From: Tilletia caries
Taxonomy: Eukaryota > Basidiomycota > Exobasidiomycetes > Tilletiales > Tilletiaceae
DNA length: 64,000 nt
Reading direction: 5' to 3'
Assembly (NCBI GenBank): GCA_032718865.1
Contig: JALUTQ010000027.1
Coordinates: 868,001 to 932,000 of the forward strand
In this document: one piece after another, positions 36,422 through 47,190 of the stretch
Position numbering within the stretch: position 1 is the stretch's first letter
Layout of the letters: each line of letters begins with the position of its first letter
Notes under the pieces: generated by a model
What the model was told of the DNA's origin: nothing
Databases searched by the model: none
The model's input: the letters and a program-made list of their open reading frames with translations, nothing else
Program-made: the position numbers and the translations under genes

Positions 36422-37697
36422 TCATCGGCTTTGATGCTCGGCCACCATCTCCGTCACCGGGCAACGCATTCGTTTCCGCAGTGAGGTCATCCTTGGTCTT
36501 GGTGTCAGAAAGGGATTAACGAGATTATCGACAAACCAATCACGCAAGATCTTGGTGTTGAAAACCTTGGACGAGGTGGGATTGGCCTCGGTTTCTGTAG
36601 CTGCAACTGCTGCTCCTTCTTCTGTGTATTTGCCAGCGATATGGCCCATCATCTTTGAGTATGCGTCTCGACATGCCTTCGCGCGGATCGCACCTGTTGG
36701 ATCGGCCGTTGCTGGGTTCACGCTCGAGCGTGGGTTTGCTGTTGACTGGTTCGATCTCGAAGCGGATGCCTCCTTTCCTTTGCTGTCTGTCTTTGTACGG
36801 GCTTGCTGGTTCTGCCCTTCTTCGTCGTCGTCATCGACCTCGTCTTTTTCGACCATCATAGTCACATTCCATGCGGACATGAGTTCGGCGACGTCGTCCA
36901 TGACGCCTGCGGGAGGCGCCTGACCCTGTCTTCGAAGGGCGTCAATCAAACCCTGGAACGCGACGCTGTTGTTGCGGGCATAGGTTTTCTTGAACGAGAG
37001 CCAGCCTGATCGACGACGCATGTTACCGAACCAGTTCTGAAGCTAAAGATTATCAAAGAAGAGTCGAGGGAAGAGTCAGCATGGCTTATGGTACTTGTTC
37101 AATGACTGAAAGACTCACCTGAATAGTATTCATCGGCTTTGATGCTCGGCCACCAGCTCCGTCACCGGGCAACGCATTTGTTTCCGCGACGAGGTCATCC
37201 TTGGTCTTGGTGTCGGGAAAGGGATTATCGAGATTGCCGACAAACCAATCACGCAAGATCTGAGTGTTGAAAAACTTGAACGAGGTGGGATTGGCCTCGA
37301 TGTCTGTCGCCGGAGTGATATTGGTCTGAGAGTCCGTCGTCGGGGTGAGGTTGGCCTGGATGTCTGTAGCTGCAACCGCTGCTCCTTCTTCTCGGATAGC
37401 CTGGATAGCTTTCGAGCGCACCCAGTCTCGGATAGTCAGAGTCGTTTTCGAGTGAACCCAGCGCACCTTCTGCTGATACTTGTCCTCGAATTCGAGGAGA
37501 TACGCGACAGTATCGCGGACGTTCCGGATGATCATTTTGATCTGCACCGAGTTGGGTCGTTGATCGATGCTGAGATTTTGCACAGCCTCTAGCGCCTGCG
37601 TAAACCGTCGATTGAAGTCGATGATTCCTTCATCTCCATTCGAAAGAGCAAGGAGTATCTCTGTATCTGCTTGGCGGAGGAAAGCGATGTCATCCAT
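36422..37697 (-). CDS. HD2-like mating-type homeodomain protein, copy A (tandemly duplicated, truncated)
   Basis: Exons 37697-37119 and 37042-36422 (399 residues; a second ATG two codons upstream at 37703 is possible). The homeodomain reads ILRDWFVGNLDNPFPDTKTK, a long loop, then across the intron LQNWFGNMRRRSGW, with W48, F49, N51 and R53 all in place. An intron in the recognition-helix region is usual for basidiomycete HD genes, and HD2 (bW-type) proteins have this layout. After KMMGHIAG the frame enters a second copy of the pre-helix half (ILRDWFVDNLVNPF), where one missing C shifts the frame (NPFLTPRPR instead of NPFPDTKTK) and stops at 36422. The protein therefore has one complete homeodomain and a stump of another but lacks the long C-terminal part kept in copy B. 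The shared promoter with HD1 is split by a KDZ element. HD2 identity moderately strong. Confidence 0.68.
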
Positions 37698-37990
37698 TGT
37701 CATTGTTGGCAGCTATCAACAATGTTGACCGTGTTGAGCGAAAGGGGGAATGCGAGCGGGCGAAGTGGGAAAGATGGAGAGTTGGTAGACCAGGTGGGAG
37801 GTGATCGATCATGGTGATGACTTCCATAGAAAACGAGTGGATACTTATATGAGAGTGAGTGGAAATATCGATGAGGACAGTACACAGTACATGTGGTACG
37901 AAGAACGAAGATGCGAGGAAAGCAGAAAGCAACGTGAGAAGAAAAACCTTCGAAAAGGAACAAGAGACAAGACACAGATTCAAGTCGCCC

Positions 37991-38092
37991 GGGACAGGTC
38001 GCGGTATAAACCTGGTTTAGATCCCAGCCACGAGACTTATAATTTGCCAGACATAATCTTGCTCAAGTCCCTGCCATCTGGTGGCAGGCAAA
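37991..38092 (+). repeat. KDZ left terminal inverted repeat
   Basis: It pairs with the reverse complement of 43568-43669. The best-kept blocks are tcccagcca, gagactt, tttgccag and ggtggcaggcaaa. An imperfect palindrome (38070-38088, cctgccatctggtggcagg) lies at its inner end and may bind transposase. Confidence 0.88.
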
Positions 38093-38314
38093 ATTGCCTC
38101 GACAATCAGCAGCAGCTGCCATTGCCAGCGGCGCCCGCGCCATAGCCCATACCCATAACCATCACTGCATTACCACACAAATCCATCGAATCTCGATGAC
38201 AGCAGGTGAGAGCTATTACTCGAGAGGCTCAAGCCTCAGCAGCTGCTATCTTTATTGACTCTGCTTCTTCTCTGCTCTGCAGAACGGCAACAGCCTCGAT
38301 GCCGCCAGGGCTGC

Positions 38315-39957
38315 ATGGATCCCAACAACCCCACCATGAGGGCGCTTCTGCCGTGCGTGCACGGCAAGAAGAAGAAGCAACCTAGTGAGTAGCTCGCTAC
38401 TGTGGCACTGCGTTGTCCTATGCGTGCGCTGACAGCGAATCCATTGCATTCCGGATTCCCTGACACAGAACGAAATACGGGAATCGATGCAGCAGCTCCT
38501 GCTTCTGCTGCTATCTCGGCTCCTGCGCTCTCGACTCCTGCGGTCTCAACTCCTGCGCTCTCGGCGCCTGCTGCGCCGGCGCCGACCGCACCTGCTCAAG
38601 TCCCCCCGCCCTCGCACGAACACTTTGCGAATGAAGCTCCGCCGTCGGCCTCTTCTGGACGCATCGCGCCTGAAATGCTCGCTTCGATTCATTCAACTGC
38701 AGCAGCAGATGCGCAAACACTCGCTCCGGGAGTGGCCGACGCTGCGCGCGGTGCAGAAGCTACACTTTTGCCTCCCTCATTCTTCTCAGCTGCTGTCCCA
38801 GGGGCCGTTTCTTCGTCGCTCGCTCGTGCCATCGAATATTCGCTCCAGGAAACCACAGGCCCGCAGGCACCGATCCCTCCCTCGACAGGAAACGCGTCGG
38901 ATTCTGGCAACGGATACGAGCAAAGAGAAATTATGACAGATATCGCCGGTGTGTTTTTGTATATGTGTGACTGCGAGAAAAGCATGAACACATATAATAG
39001 CTGACATTTCCATTTTCTACACCTAGATACCAACTCAATGCAACCCGATTTACCAGCTGAATCTGAGCGTGTTGAGGATGACAGCGGGATGACAGAGTCA
39101 GCTCGTAAGTAGAATATTTCTTAAGAATAATAAATACCTCAGGCCTCAAGGAGATGGACCTAATTGATTGTTATTTTCTGCAGCTCTGCCGTCTTCGTCC
39201 CATCAGCAGTCGGATCAGGAACAAGACGAGGAAGACGGGGACGTCAGGGGAGGGCCTACGCGAGCGGAGTCGGTCAAAGTGAAGGAGGCGACAAAGCGAG
39301 CGATTTGGTGTCAGTATTTTGCAGCGATCATCAAGTACCACTGTCCACTGACTTCTCGGTTTATTTGAACTTCCTATTGCAGTGAATCTTGCCACAGCTC
39401 ATGAGCATGGAATGAAGAACCACAAATTGGAGGCAAACGTCGAGGAGCGATCCAGGATTGCCAATAGGGGAACGTGGCGATTGATAGAGCAAGTGAGTCA
39501 AGTTCAAGCCATTCTCCAGTGACGCCGAATGCCTACGATCTTGTGAATTGATGTTCCTACTTCAAACCTTCGTCCACCAGGCTGCCAAGCTGTCGAGACG
39601 AACGGACATGGGCATCATTGTCGCGTACGCTCACCTGGACCACGGCAAGCACAAAATCAAAGACTATGTATACGTTAGTCCCAACCTCTGCGATCCCAGC
39701 CGAACAACCCTTCGATCAATGGCCCAGAAAATACATACCGACTTCACGGACACCGTCACTGCATACCGAGAGGCGGGAAGAGCACAGGTAGCTCTTGACA
39801 GCGAGGCTAGGAAAGCGTGGGTGGCAGAACGAGTTGCAATGCGGGCCGAGATGGATCGTCTTCGTGCAGAACTTGACGCTGAGAAAGGAAAGCACGCGAC
39901 CTCTACCTCTCCAGACGCCCAGCAACTCGCCTCCGGCCCTTCGTCTCGTCCGCTGTG
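38315..39957 (+). CDS. KDZ-element companion protein, unknown family
   Basis: I do not recognise this protein. A workable model has six exons: 38315-38384, 38469-38948, 39027-39104, 39184-39309, 39384-39492 and 39581-39957; most junctions keep frame, but the 39384-39492 exon needs checking. The start is MDPNNPTMRALLPCVHGKKK, with a lysine cluster that could be a nuclear signal. Next comes an Ala/Pro/Ser-rich region with repeated SAPALSTPAVSTPA units, then an acidic patch (DQEQDEEDGD). The C-terminal exon is the best-structured part: LSRRTDMGIIVAYAHLDHGK, KIKDYVYVSPNL, SMAQKIHTDFTDTVTAYREA and a coiled-coil-like ERVAMRAEMDRLRAELDAEK. Its stop lies 33 bp from the transposase stop. Fungal KDZ elements often carry passenger genes, so a role in transposition or in targeting is possible. 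Confidence 0.6.
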
Positions 39958-39990
39958 ATTCCACGTCCGTCACCCGGCACCCCTCATCGC

Positions 39991-42900
39991 TCATGCTCCT
40001 TTGACGGCCAACTCTTCCCTCATTCGACGGCGGTTCCAAATGGACAAGAACACCTTCACCAACGCAACGGCATTTTCCTGCTTGGAATAGGAGACCGTCT
40101 TCTTGATTCGGGAGAGGCCGGCATTGCCACACTCCGCTGCGGAGGAGTAGAGATGCTGGAGTCTTGGATCCGTCCGCATGTATGTAGAAAGGCGACTCGC
40201 CCCCGAACAATTCGAATGGCCCTTCTCGTGCATCTGATCCACCACAAATAGAGTATCTTTGAAGAAGCCTGGCTCACGTCGTAGAGAGTATGGACCTAGC
40301 TGGCAGGCAAAGTCGTACACGATGACGGCAGGAGGTGTGGACCAATGCGTGTAGATGGCGGAGAAGACATCGTTTCGGCCCTCTGCATGAGGGATGACAT
40401 GGAAACCAACGCAGATGCGATGCGGACACCACAACGCCATCAACCCTCCCGTGCGCTTCCGCTTGACGTACTCGTCGTAGAACTTTCGGCATTGCGGGCC
40501 AGAAGTCTCGTCGTGCTCGTGAATGGCCTGCTTCTCGCTCCGCTTTCCACCCACTCCCTCGTCCAAGTGGGGATATGCTGGCCTGGTACGGAGCTGTGGA
40601 GTACCGTAAAGGGATCCAGTCTGGGTGTATGGCGCATCATCGTTCTGTGGCTGTGTTGGGATGGGGAGGGGTGTCTGGCGTGGTCTCAGCAAGGCAAGCT
40701 GATGAGAGATGACATCTGCTGTTGCACTGAGAAGGAGCTGCATGTTGGTAAAGAGGGAAAGGTCGCTTGAACGAAGGGAATGGCCGATGAATGCGGACAT
40801 GGCGTTGCCCAAGAAAGGACAGTGACGGGAAAGTGTGTTGACGAGATGCGAATATCGTTGAGTGGTGGTGTCCGAACGGCAGGCACTGGCGAGCTCGATG
40901 AGAGTTGGGCCGATCAAGGGACGACAAAGCTGAAGCACACCCTCGTTTGCGCTAAACTGCCGGACGAGGTGGTGTAGTGGTGCAGTGAGTCGACGGTCGG
41001 ATGCGGCTGACAGACACAAAGCAAAAAGCATCTGCTCGAAGTGACGGGCCCAGAGTGCAATCGGCGCAGCGAACGTGTCGAGCAAGGGTCGAAGGGAGGC
41101 TGAGAACGCTGCAAGGAGACCATTACGCTCCGCTGCGGCGCCGTCATCGAAGGACTGACTGAACGCGTGCGCAGCAGCTCTGAGCGCAGGGTTGGGGAGG
41201 AAAGGAATGATGGTTTGGGTTCGAGCATTGGTGTTGATGTCGGTTCCGACTGTTGTGGGCGGACGCAGGCGTGTGTGTGTCAAGTTTGAGCTGTAGGCCA
41301 GCACAACACCGTCAGCAATGATGATGGAAGGGCTGGGACCGCATTTGCCACAGGAGAAAGCCACGTCGAGGCTCTGGAGCTGGATGTACGCGAAGTAAAG
41401 CTTGACGAAGGTGCTTCGTGCAAGGAATTTCTGGCGTGTTCCCGGCGCATGTTGCTCGTAGGCATGCTGTGTGGTGGAACAGAAGGCAGTGAAGGGTGTA
41501 GGGGAAGCAAACATCTGAGAAGAGAACGCGTTCAGCAGCTCGTGCGACACTATCACCGCATTGTTCCAATTGAAGAAGCCATATTCAGAAAGGTCGGGAC
41601 CGATGCTTCTTTTGTCCCGGCTCTTTCGACAGGTGCACGTCTGCGTTTCGATCTGTCTGGCCACGCATCCGGTGCTGAAGTAGATGGCGCAGTCCCGTAG
41701 TCGTGTGCGCTCTTCGGGTCTGCTCCAGGCGCCGCAATCGCACCGGGCATGAGCGCCAAGGGGAAGCAGGCTGGGCAAGGACGTAGCTGGCGTAGGCGTG
41801 CGCGGGGCTATGTCCGATGGAAGACGGCAGAACGGAGGCGGGGGAACGGGAAGGTGGGAGCAGGAGCGGACTTGAACGTGGGCTTGCACGCTTTCATCAT
41901 TGTCCGCAAGCTCTCGCAGATCGTCTGCGGGCGCGAATGTCAGGTCAAAGAGTGAAATTGAACGTTGTCAGCACTTCGAAGTGTCTAAGTACACTAAAGC
42001 ATGGAACCGGAGGAATGATGTATCACAACAACAATAGCTCTATATATACTCACCGGTCTCCTCTTGCTCGTCATCTTCATCGTCATTGCCTTCCTCCCCC
42101 AGAACGCCAAGTGTCTCTTGCCAAAACTGTTGAGCCCTGTGTCGATGGACACAAGCGCTAGGAGGCAGAGGGTCGCCGGAACAGTGAGACGCAGAGCAGG
42201 TCCATCGCTGAGATGCAATCAGGGAGACAATGCAGCGCTTTCCGTCTTGGCTTTGCGCATTGATCGAGGTCCGTGTTGACAACACCGAGAACCATGCTCT
42301 TCGACCGCGAAGGTGTGATGCAATCTCTATGGCAATTGGATTGGCTACATTCAGAACAGGAAAGAAACAATGGTTAGCGGAACGAAATCCTCAATTCGTG
42401 ATCACTTTGAATCCGAGGCTTGAGTATCAAATCGTAATCACCATCTTCTGAAAGGACAGGTTCCTGTTTGAATCTTTCCGAGTTTCGAAGTAGGACGTCT
42501 TGATGCGCACAGCGCACGCCGACCTTTCCCTTGCTGCAGTCGCACGTCGCCATTCGTTCAAGCTGCGTGCCCACCACACCTTCGTAGAGCGTGACATGGT
42601 AGAATTGCCCGAGCTGAGTAAATGAAGAGAAGGAGAGATCAGAACTCCCCACCTGCAGTATTGCTTCCCTCTCGTCGACCGTCGTGCCCTTTGACTGCGC
42701 TCACGGCTCAAGCCCCAACCAAGTCCAAATCCCAACTCCAGATTCTGTCCAATAACGAAAATTTGATACTCACCTGTGGCAATCCATTCGCGCAGCTCTC
42801 AATGGCCCAGCATTTTTCTGTCGATCCGAGCAAGGTGTGCCAGCTTTTTGTTGAAGATCAATTCCGAATACAGATCGACGTCGGTACCAACTTCACAATC

Positions 42901-43365
42901 AAGCTGTGGTGGGACCGATGGCGGGATAATGGCAGATGCATTTTCAGGTTCCTGCTCATTTGCCCATGCTCCTATGTCGTCGTATTGCTGGTAGCTTTGA
43001 AAGTCATCGTGATCCTCGATCCCGGGGTCGAAGCGCACATGCGTTGTGTCTTCAAAGAGGGGATTGGGCAAAGGCTGGAAGCTGGAAGAGGTAGACGTGC
43101 CTGCGCGCGTCTCAGTGCGAGTTTTGGCTGTGCGATTCCGCTTGCGAGGTGCTCGAATGGAAGAACCGACCAGATTCGGAAGGGACCTGGATGGAAGCGG
43201 AAGCAAAGGCGCGGACGAGGGAATAGCAGAAGGTAGCGTCTCTGCAGGCGCGGTGTAAGCTGGAGGAAGAAAAGGGGTTGCATTGGGTGTATGATCTGTA
43301 TTTATGGGGAGGAAGGAGGAGCTTGAGTCAGTCCCACCGTTTTGCGAACCTGCGAAGGAAGCCAT
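39991..43365 (-). CDS. KDZ (Kyakuja-Dileera-Zisupton) transposase with CxC zinc clusters
   Basis: Transposase of the KDZ superfamily. The start ATG is probably 43365 (MASFAGSQNG). An N-terminal low-complexity part with RAPRKRNRTAKTRT is followed by a cysteine-cluster region (ATCDCSKGKVGVRCAHQDV) near 42.5 kb, a middle part (GKRCIVSLIASQRWTCSASH), a second cluster (CDCGAW to CVARQIETQTCTC) near 41.7 kb and the catalytic core in the last exon (stop at 39991). The core shows GLMALWCPHRICVGFHVIP, IVYDFACQLGPYSLRREP, FVVDQMHEKGHSNCSG and SAAECGNAGLSRIKKTVSYS, typical of the RNase-H-like KDZ fold. Several introns interrupt it; I cannot fix all of them. A TGA after KMLGH near 42.8 kb may be a nonsense mutation, since the frame continues sensibly, or the edge of an intron. 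So the gene is either intact with an unmodelled splice or recently disabled. Confidence 0.82.
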
Positions 43366-43567
43366 GACTGGCAAGTGGCGGCTGACGGCTGCGGCGGCTG
43401 GCAAGACGAATGAGGCAGAGGAACTGCGCAATGCTGGACAAAGATTCAGTGATGGTGTCGAGTGATGAGCGACGAGGAATGAGTAATGACCGATAGGCGG
43501 CGGCCGCTGAGCAGGAGGAAGGGATCTGTGGTGGAACGTCCTGGTTTGCTGAAACAGCCTCATCAAA

Positions 43568-43669
43568 TTTGCCTGCCACCTGGTGGCAGGGAACAGAACC
43601 AATTTATTGCTGGCAAAATAGAAGTCTCATGGCTGGGACTACAGCCACATTTATATGGAAACCTTTCCG
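43568..43669 (-). repeat. KDZ right terminal inverted repeat
   Basis: Reverse complement of the left repeat, ungapped over 102 positions. It includes a perfect 19-bp palindrome with one central base at 43572-43590 (cctgccacctggtggcagg). The right 8-bp target duplication follows at 43670-43677. Confidence 0.88.
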
Positions 43670-43801
43670 AGTCGCCCATTGCGTCCATCACACATCACTC
43701 AACCACCACTTCCGACACACCACCACTATACGCGCTCGCACCCCTCCACTGACTGTGCACCCTTTACACCTTGCAGTGTTCCACTCCTCTTCACGCCATT
43801 C

Positions 43802-44355
43802 CGCAATTGACTACCACTTGCCACCACTATGTAACACTTCAAGAGCATGGCTGTCACTGCTAACTGGTCTCTTCCTTTTTCTTCCCTCTCCAGGCTCCAG
43901 TATCCTCTCCTCTGTACTGTCATCTTCTAACCTCTTCTCTTCTCTCCTCTAGAAACAGATACGATACGATGATGAGGATAGTGAACGTAAGAGTAGCATG
44001 AACAAACGAGGAACGCCGTGAAACCCTTCAAAGGAACAAGAAACAAGAGACAAATTCAAGTCGTCCGCCTGTCGCCCGTCGCCTATGGGCGGTCTCTCGT
44101 CTCCCGCCGCCCATTTCCTATCGTCTATCGGCCGCCGCGCGTCGCTATCCTCTCATCCTCACTTTCTCCCCACTTTTTCTCTTCACTGCCAGTGCTTCCT
44201 TTGCACCTTGCACCATGCAGCCCTCCGCACCTCTTTTACAAACATTCGCAATTCACTACCGCTTGCAACCACTATGTAGCACTTCAAGAGCATGGCTACC
44301 GCTGCTGATCGCTGATCAGTCTCTCCTTTTCCCCTATCTCTCTCCTCCTCTAGGA
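43802..44355 (+). repeat. Tandem duplication of the HD1 5' flank
   Basis: The sequence from cgcaattgactacc at 43802 recurs at 44247 (cgcaattcactacc), 445 bp away, sharing accactatgta, cacttcaagagcatggct and a CT-rich stretch. The second unit is preceded by ttcaaaggaacaagaaacaag (about 44027-44047). The matching piece for the first unit lies on the other side of the transposon (37949-37970), so the KDZ element inserted into the first of two tandem units. Confidence 0.75.
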
Positions 44356-44518
44356 ACAGATCCTCGATATGCTGCCTGCTCCCTATATCAGTCACATCAT
44401 CTTGGCACTACGTGTGCGCTCCGTCCGCCCTACGAAGCGTTGTCCACACCCTCTTCTCTACCACACTCTCTTCTCTGCCGTACGATATCGGCTTTTCCTT
44501 CCCGTCACCTTCGACACC

Positions 44519-45975
44519 ATGGAATCCTTCCAATCGGCCACTGCTCAGACCTTGCTTGAAGTTCTTCGCAGATGTGACTCCTACGGGCCTCTACCACCGC
44601 CAAGTGTCGACCTTCCAGTCACAGACCTCAGATCCAGAAGCTATGTCTCATTCAGACTCTCCGGCGCTCTGATAATCCTTCATATTCCAGAAGATTTGGG
44701 CACCGAGCTTTTCGGCGTTTACGCTTGTGCTGTCGAAACCTTCGCACAAGAAGTTCCTCCAATGGCTTTGGCAGCGAAGACTCCCGCACGGCCTTCTGGG
44801 ACGACCGGCAGTATTGTTGATGCATTGGAGACGTTCATGCAGCGTAAGTGTGATTCCTTCCAGGAGACACTATTTACAGCACTCCAAAAGTATCTCAACG
44901 TGAAGATAACGCAATCAGCACTGCAAAAGTACCTCAACGTGAAGATTCCGCAATTGGCCGAAGCAGACGACGAAAACGATGCTCCAGAAAACGGGACTTC
45001 CTCCTCCGACAACAGAGCTGCCGAAGCAGATGGCGCCAACGAGTCTCCTCCTGAAGTCGTCGCCAGTTTTAAACCCGGATTAGAACTCGCCTGCAGTAAA
45101 GCGCAGGACGAAATGGCCCTCGTCGCCAAGGCCGCCCGCGAAATGGCTCTCGTCGCCAAGGCTACCCGCATTGCACTCCAACAGGAAATAATCTGGGTGA
45201 GTCTCGTCGATACTGTCTGCAGAAGGCAGGTGCTGACGCTTCTTTCTGCTTCGATCTACAATGTAGTACCAAAACCGTCTGGACCATCGCAAGCCAGCCT
45301 ATTCAGCACCAAACTTCGTTACCCAGCCCGAGTCTAGTACAGAATTCGAGCTCGCCCCTCATCAGGCTGACGATGGGGACGAGCAGATGGAAAGTGACAA
45401 CGGAGATGTTTCAAGACAACTACGGACGGCAGTTCAGGAGGGCCAAACACGTCTCGAAGTGGACATATCGAGCACAGCGGCAGAAGGCGGCGACCATGAT
45501 GCCTCAAACAGCGGGACTCTCCCCTCCGACAACAGAGCTGCCGAAGCAGATGGCGTCAACAAGTCTCCTCTTGACGTCGTTGCCCTTTTCAAACGCGCAG
45601 CGGAATGCGTCTGCCATTTAACGCAGGACGAAATGGACATCCTCGTCAGGTCCACTGGCGTCACGCCTCAAGTATCGAAGGGCTGGGTGAGTCTCATCCA
45701 CGCTGTCCGCAAAGGGCAGTTGCTGACGCTTCTTTGTTCTTCGTTATACAATGTAGATCCAAGCATGTCGCTACCATCACAACCAATCCGGTACAGCATC
45801 GACCTCAGCTACGCAGCTGGAGTCTAGCAAGGGACGCGAGCTCGCCTCTCGTCGAGCTGACGATGGGGATGAGGATATGGAATTTGAGTGTCGCGTGCCC
45901 ATCAGCCTATCTAAGCTTGCGTCCGCAAATCATCATCAAAAAGGCAAAGGAGCAAGAAACCAAGGACCACAATGA
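44519..45975 (+). CDS. HD1-like mating-type protein with an internal duplication
   Basis: Three exons, 44519-45196, 45267-45686 and 45757-45975 (438 residues, all phase 0). The N-terminus MESFQSATAQTLLEVLRRCD is of the helical dimerisation type seen in HD1 proteins. Two tandem units of about 0.5 kb follow, each with the same peptide (DNRAAEADG), a helix, a Trp at the exon end and an intron of 70 nt with nearly the same sequence and 3' end (acaatgtag). Unit 2 reads LTQDEMDILVRSTGVTPQVS, KGW, then IQACRYHH after the intron: a homeodomain-like helix 2/3 with W48 and R53 but not F49 or N51. Unit 1 reads IIW then YQNRLDHRK. Smaller repeats also occur (SALQKYLNVKI twice, EMALVAKA twice). The gene is divergent to HD2-A, as expected of an HD1/HD2 pair. 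HD1 rests on layout, intron and partial motif, not on a full homeodomain. Confidence 0.55.
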
Positions 45976-47190
45976 TGGAAACATCGAATATCGAACCAGC
46001 TTCCAGTTTTCTCTCTTGTACGCTTGCACTACCTTCGGCGGCCAGAATCTATATGTCCTAATGCAGAACGCCTCAAGGAACGAACGCACAAGGTCGACGC
46101 TCCTCATATCTCTACTCCCCTGGCCTTTCTCTTTCCCTTCTCGAACGCGTTTCTCAGTGCAACGGCTACAGTCCTCCCCGGCACAAACTTACTTTACCGG
46201 ACTCGTAGTCGGACTCGGACACACTCAACACCAAATCTCCAAAACACACAATGCGAACGGCACAGCAAGACGCTTCCCCCTATATTTCTTCTCGTTTTTC
46301 CTGCGGACACACGTCCACTTTTCCCCGTTCTGTCTCTTTCCACTCCCTCTTCCTGAGCTAACCCTTACTGAGTCAGCCAGCATCTCTACCCTATAGACAC
46401 GTCCTCTGCCTCACTAATTCTCATCCTCTCGCCTCCAGCTTCTCAAGATCGTTTTCCCCTTTGCTATCACTATCTTACTTTTCGAACTTCGTGCGCTGCC
46501 TGTTGCGCCATCGAAACTTGCCTTCATGAACTGCATGGCTGCATGAAGTTCAGCTCCGCCTTCGGAACGAATGTGCGGCGCTACATGTATACGCTGTGAC
46601 AAAAAGTATACCCTTCGACCCGAGCTTTGCCCCGCCGGCTTGCAGGGCTTCATGCTCCTCAAACGGCAGGCGAGAGAACAAAGGAAGTAGAGAGCGAGAA
46701 GAAGGGACATCATTGGGGAACATCGAGATTCAGCGCTCGCGGAAGGAATATATAGAACACCAACAGAGCGGGAGGGGAGGGTAAGGAGGAGGCAAGTTCA
46801 AGGAAGACAGGGTCCGAAGAAAAGTGAGAAGATAGATCTGGAGGCCGAGGTGAGACGAGAGAGGTGGCTTTGGGTTGGAACACAGACCGGGACGAGAGCG
46901 AGACGAGAGATGAGAGATGAGAGACGGAAGGAGGCGAGGTGGAACGGAAGATCGAACGGAATAAGCCGAGGAGAAGACGAACGCGAGTTGGACGGAAGAT
47001 GCTTGTATGGACCGGCGAACAGGAAACTGAAATGCATCCTGGTCTTTTGACTCCGTGAATGTTCTTGCGATGAGCGATGTAATAGTCGCGAGAATCGCCG
47101 AGATGCATGCCGAGAGTAGAACCATGTCCTGGCTGGTCAACGCCTCCTTAAAGGTGAAACAGAGAGATGCCACAGGGATGCCGATATGGA
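45976..47190. other. Convergent spacer between HD1 and HD2-B
   Basis: About 1.2 kb separating the stops of two converging genes. From about 46066 it matches the 3' flank of HD2-A (33660 onward): shared acgcacaagg, cagtgcaacg, cctgcggacac and cttactgagtc-like blocks. It probably holds the HD2-B 3' UTR. No additional gene is supported. Confidence 0.55.

Larger units (their letters stand above)
33660..37990 (-). repeat. Segmental duplication, copy A (HD2-A and its flanks)
   Basis: This segment is similar, in the same orientation, to 46066-50282. Shared landmarks include acgcacaagg and cctgcggacac on the 3' side of the HD2 genes, the HD2 gene bodies, the sequence gttggcagctatca just before the start codons, and accttcgaaaaggaacaaga at the upstream end. 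Similarity is patchy, so the duplication is not recent. The copy A upstream end is cut by the KDZ transposon. Confidence 0.75.
37991..43669. mobile_element. Complete KDZ-family DNA transposon, 5,679 bp
   Basis: The element is bounded by 102-bp terminal inverted repeats that align without gaps at about 75 of 102 positions. It is flanked by an exact 8-bp direct repeat, agtcgccc, at 37983-37990 and 43670-43677. Eight-bp target duplications are known for the Zisupton branch of this superfamily. Inside are two tail-to-tail genes: an unknown plus-strand protein (38315-39957) and the minus-strand transposase (39991-43365), only 33 bp apart. It sits between the divergent HD2-A and HD1 genes. A paralogous empty site occurs at 44059-44066 (agtcgtcc) in the tandem copy of the surrounding sequence, which supports the boundaries. 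Confidence 0.88.

Noticed and set aside
37690..38020. HD1 partner directly upstream of HD2-A on the left side of the transposon
   Set aside because: Only promoter-type sequence and the KDZ terminus lie here; the divergent partner is beyond the element at 44.5 kb.
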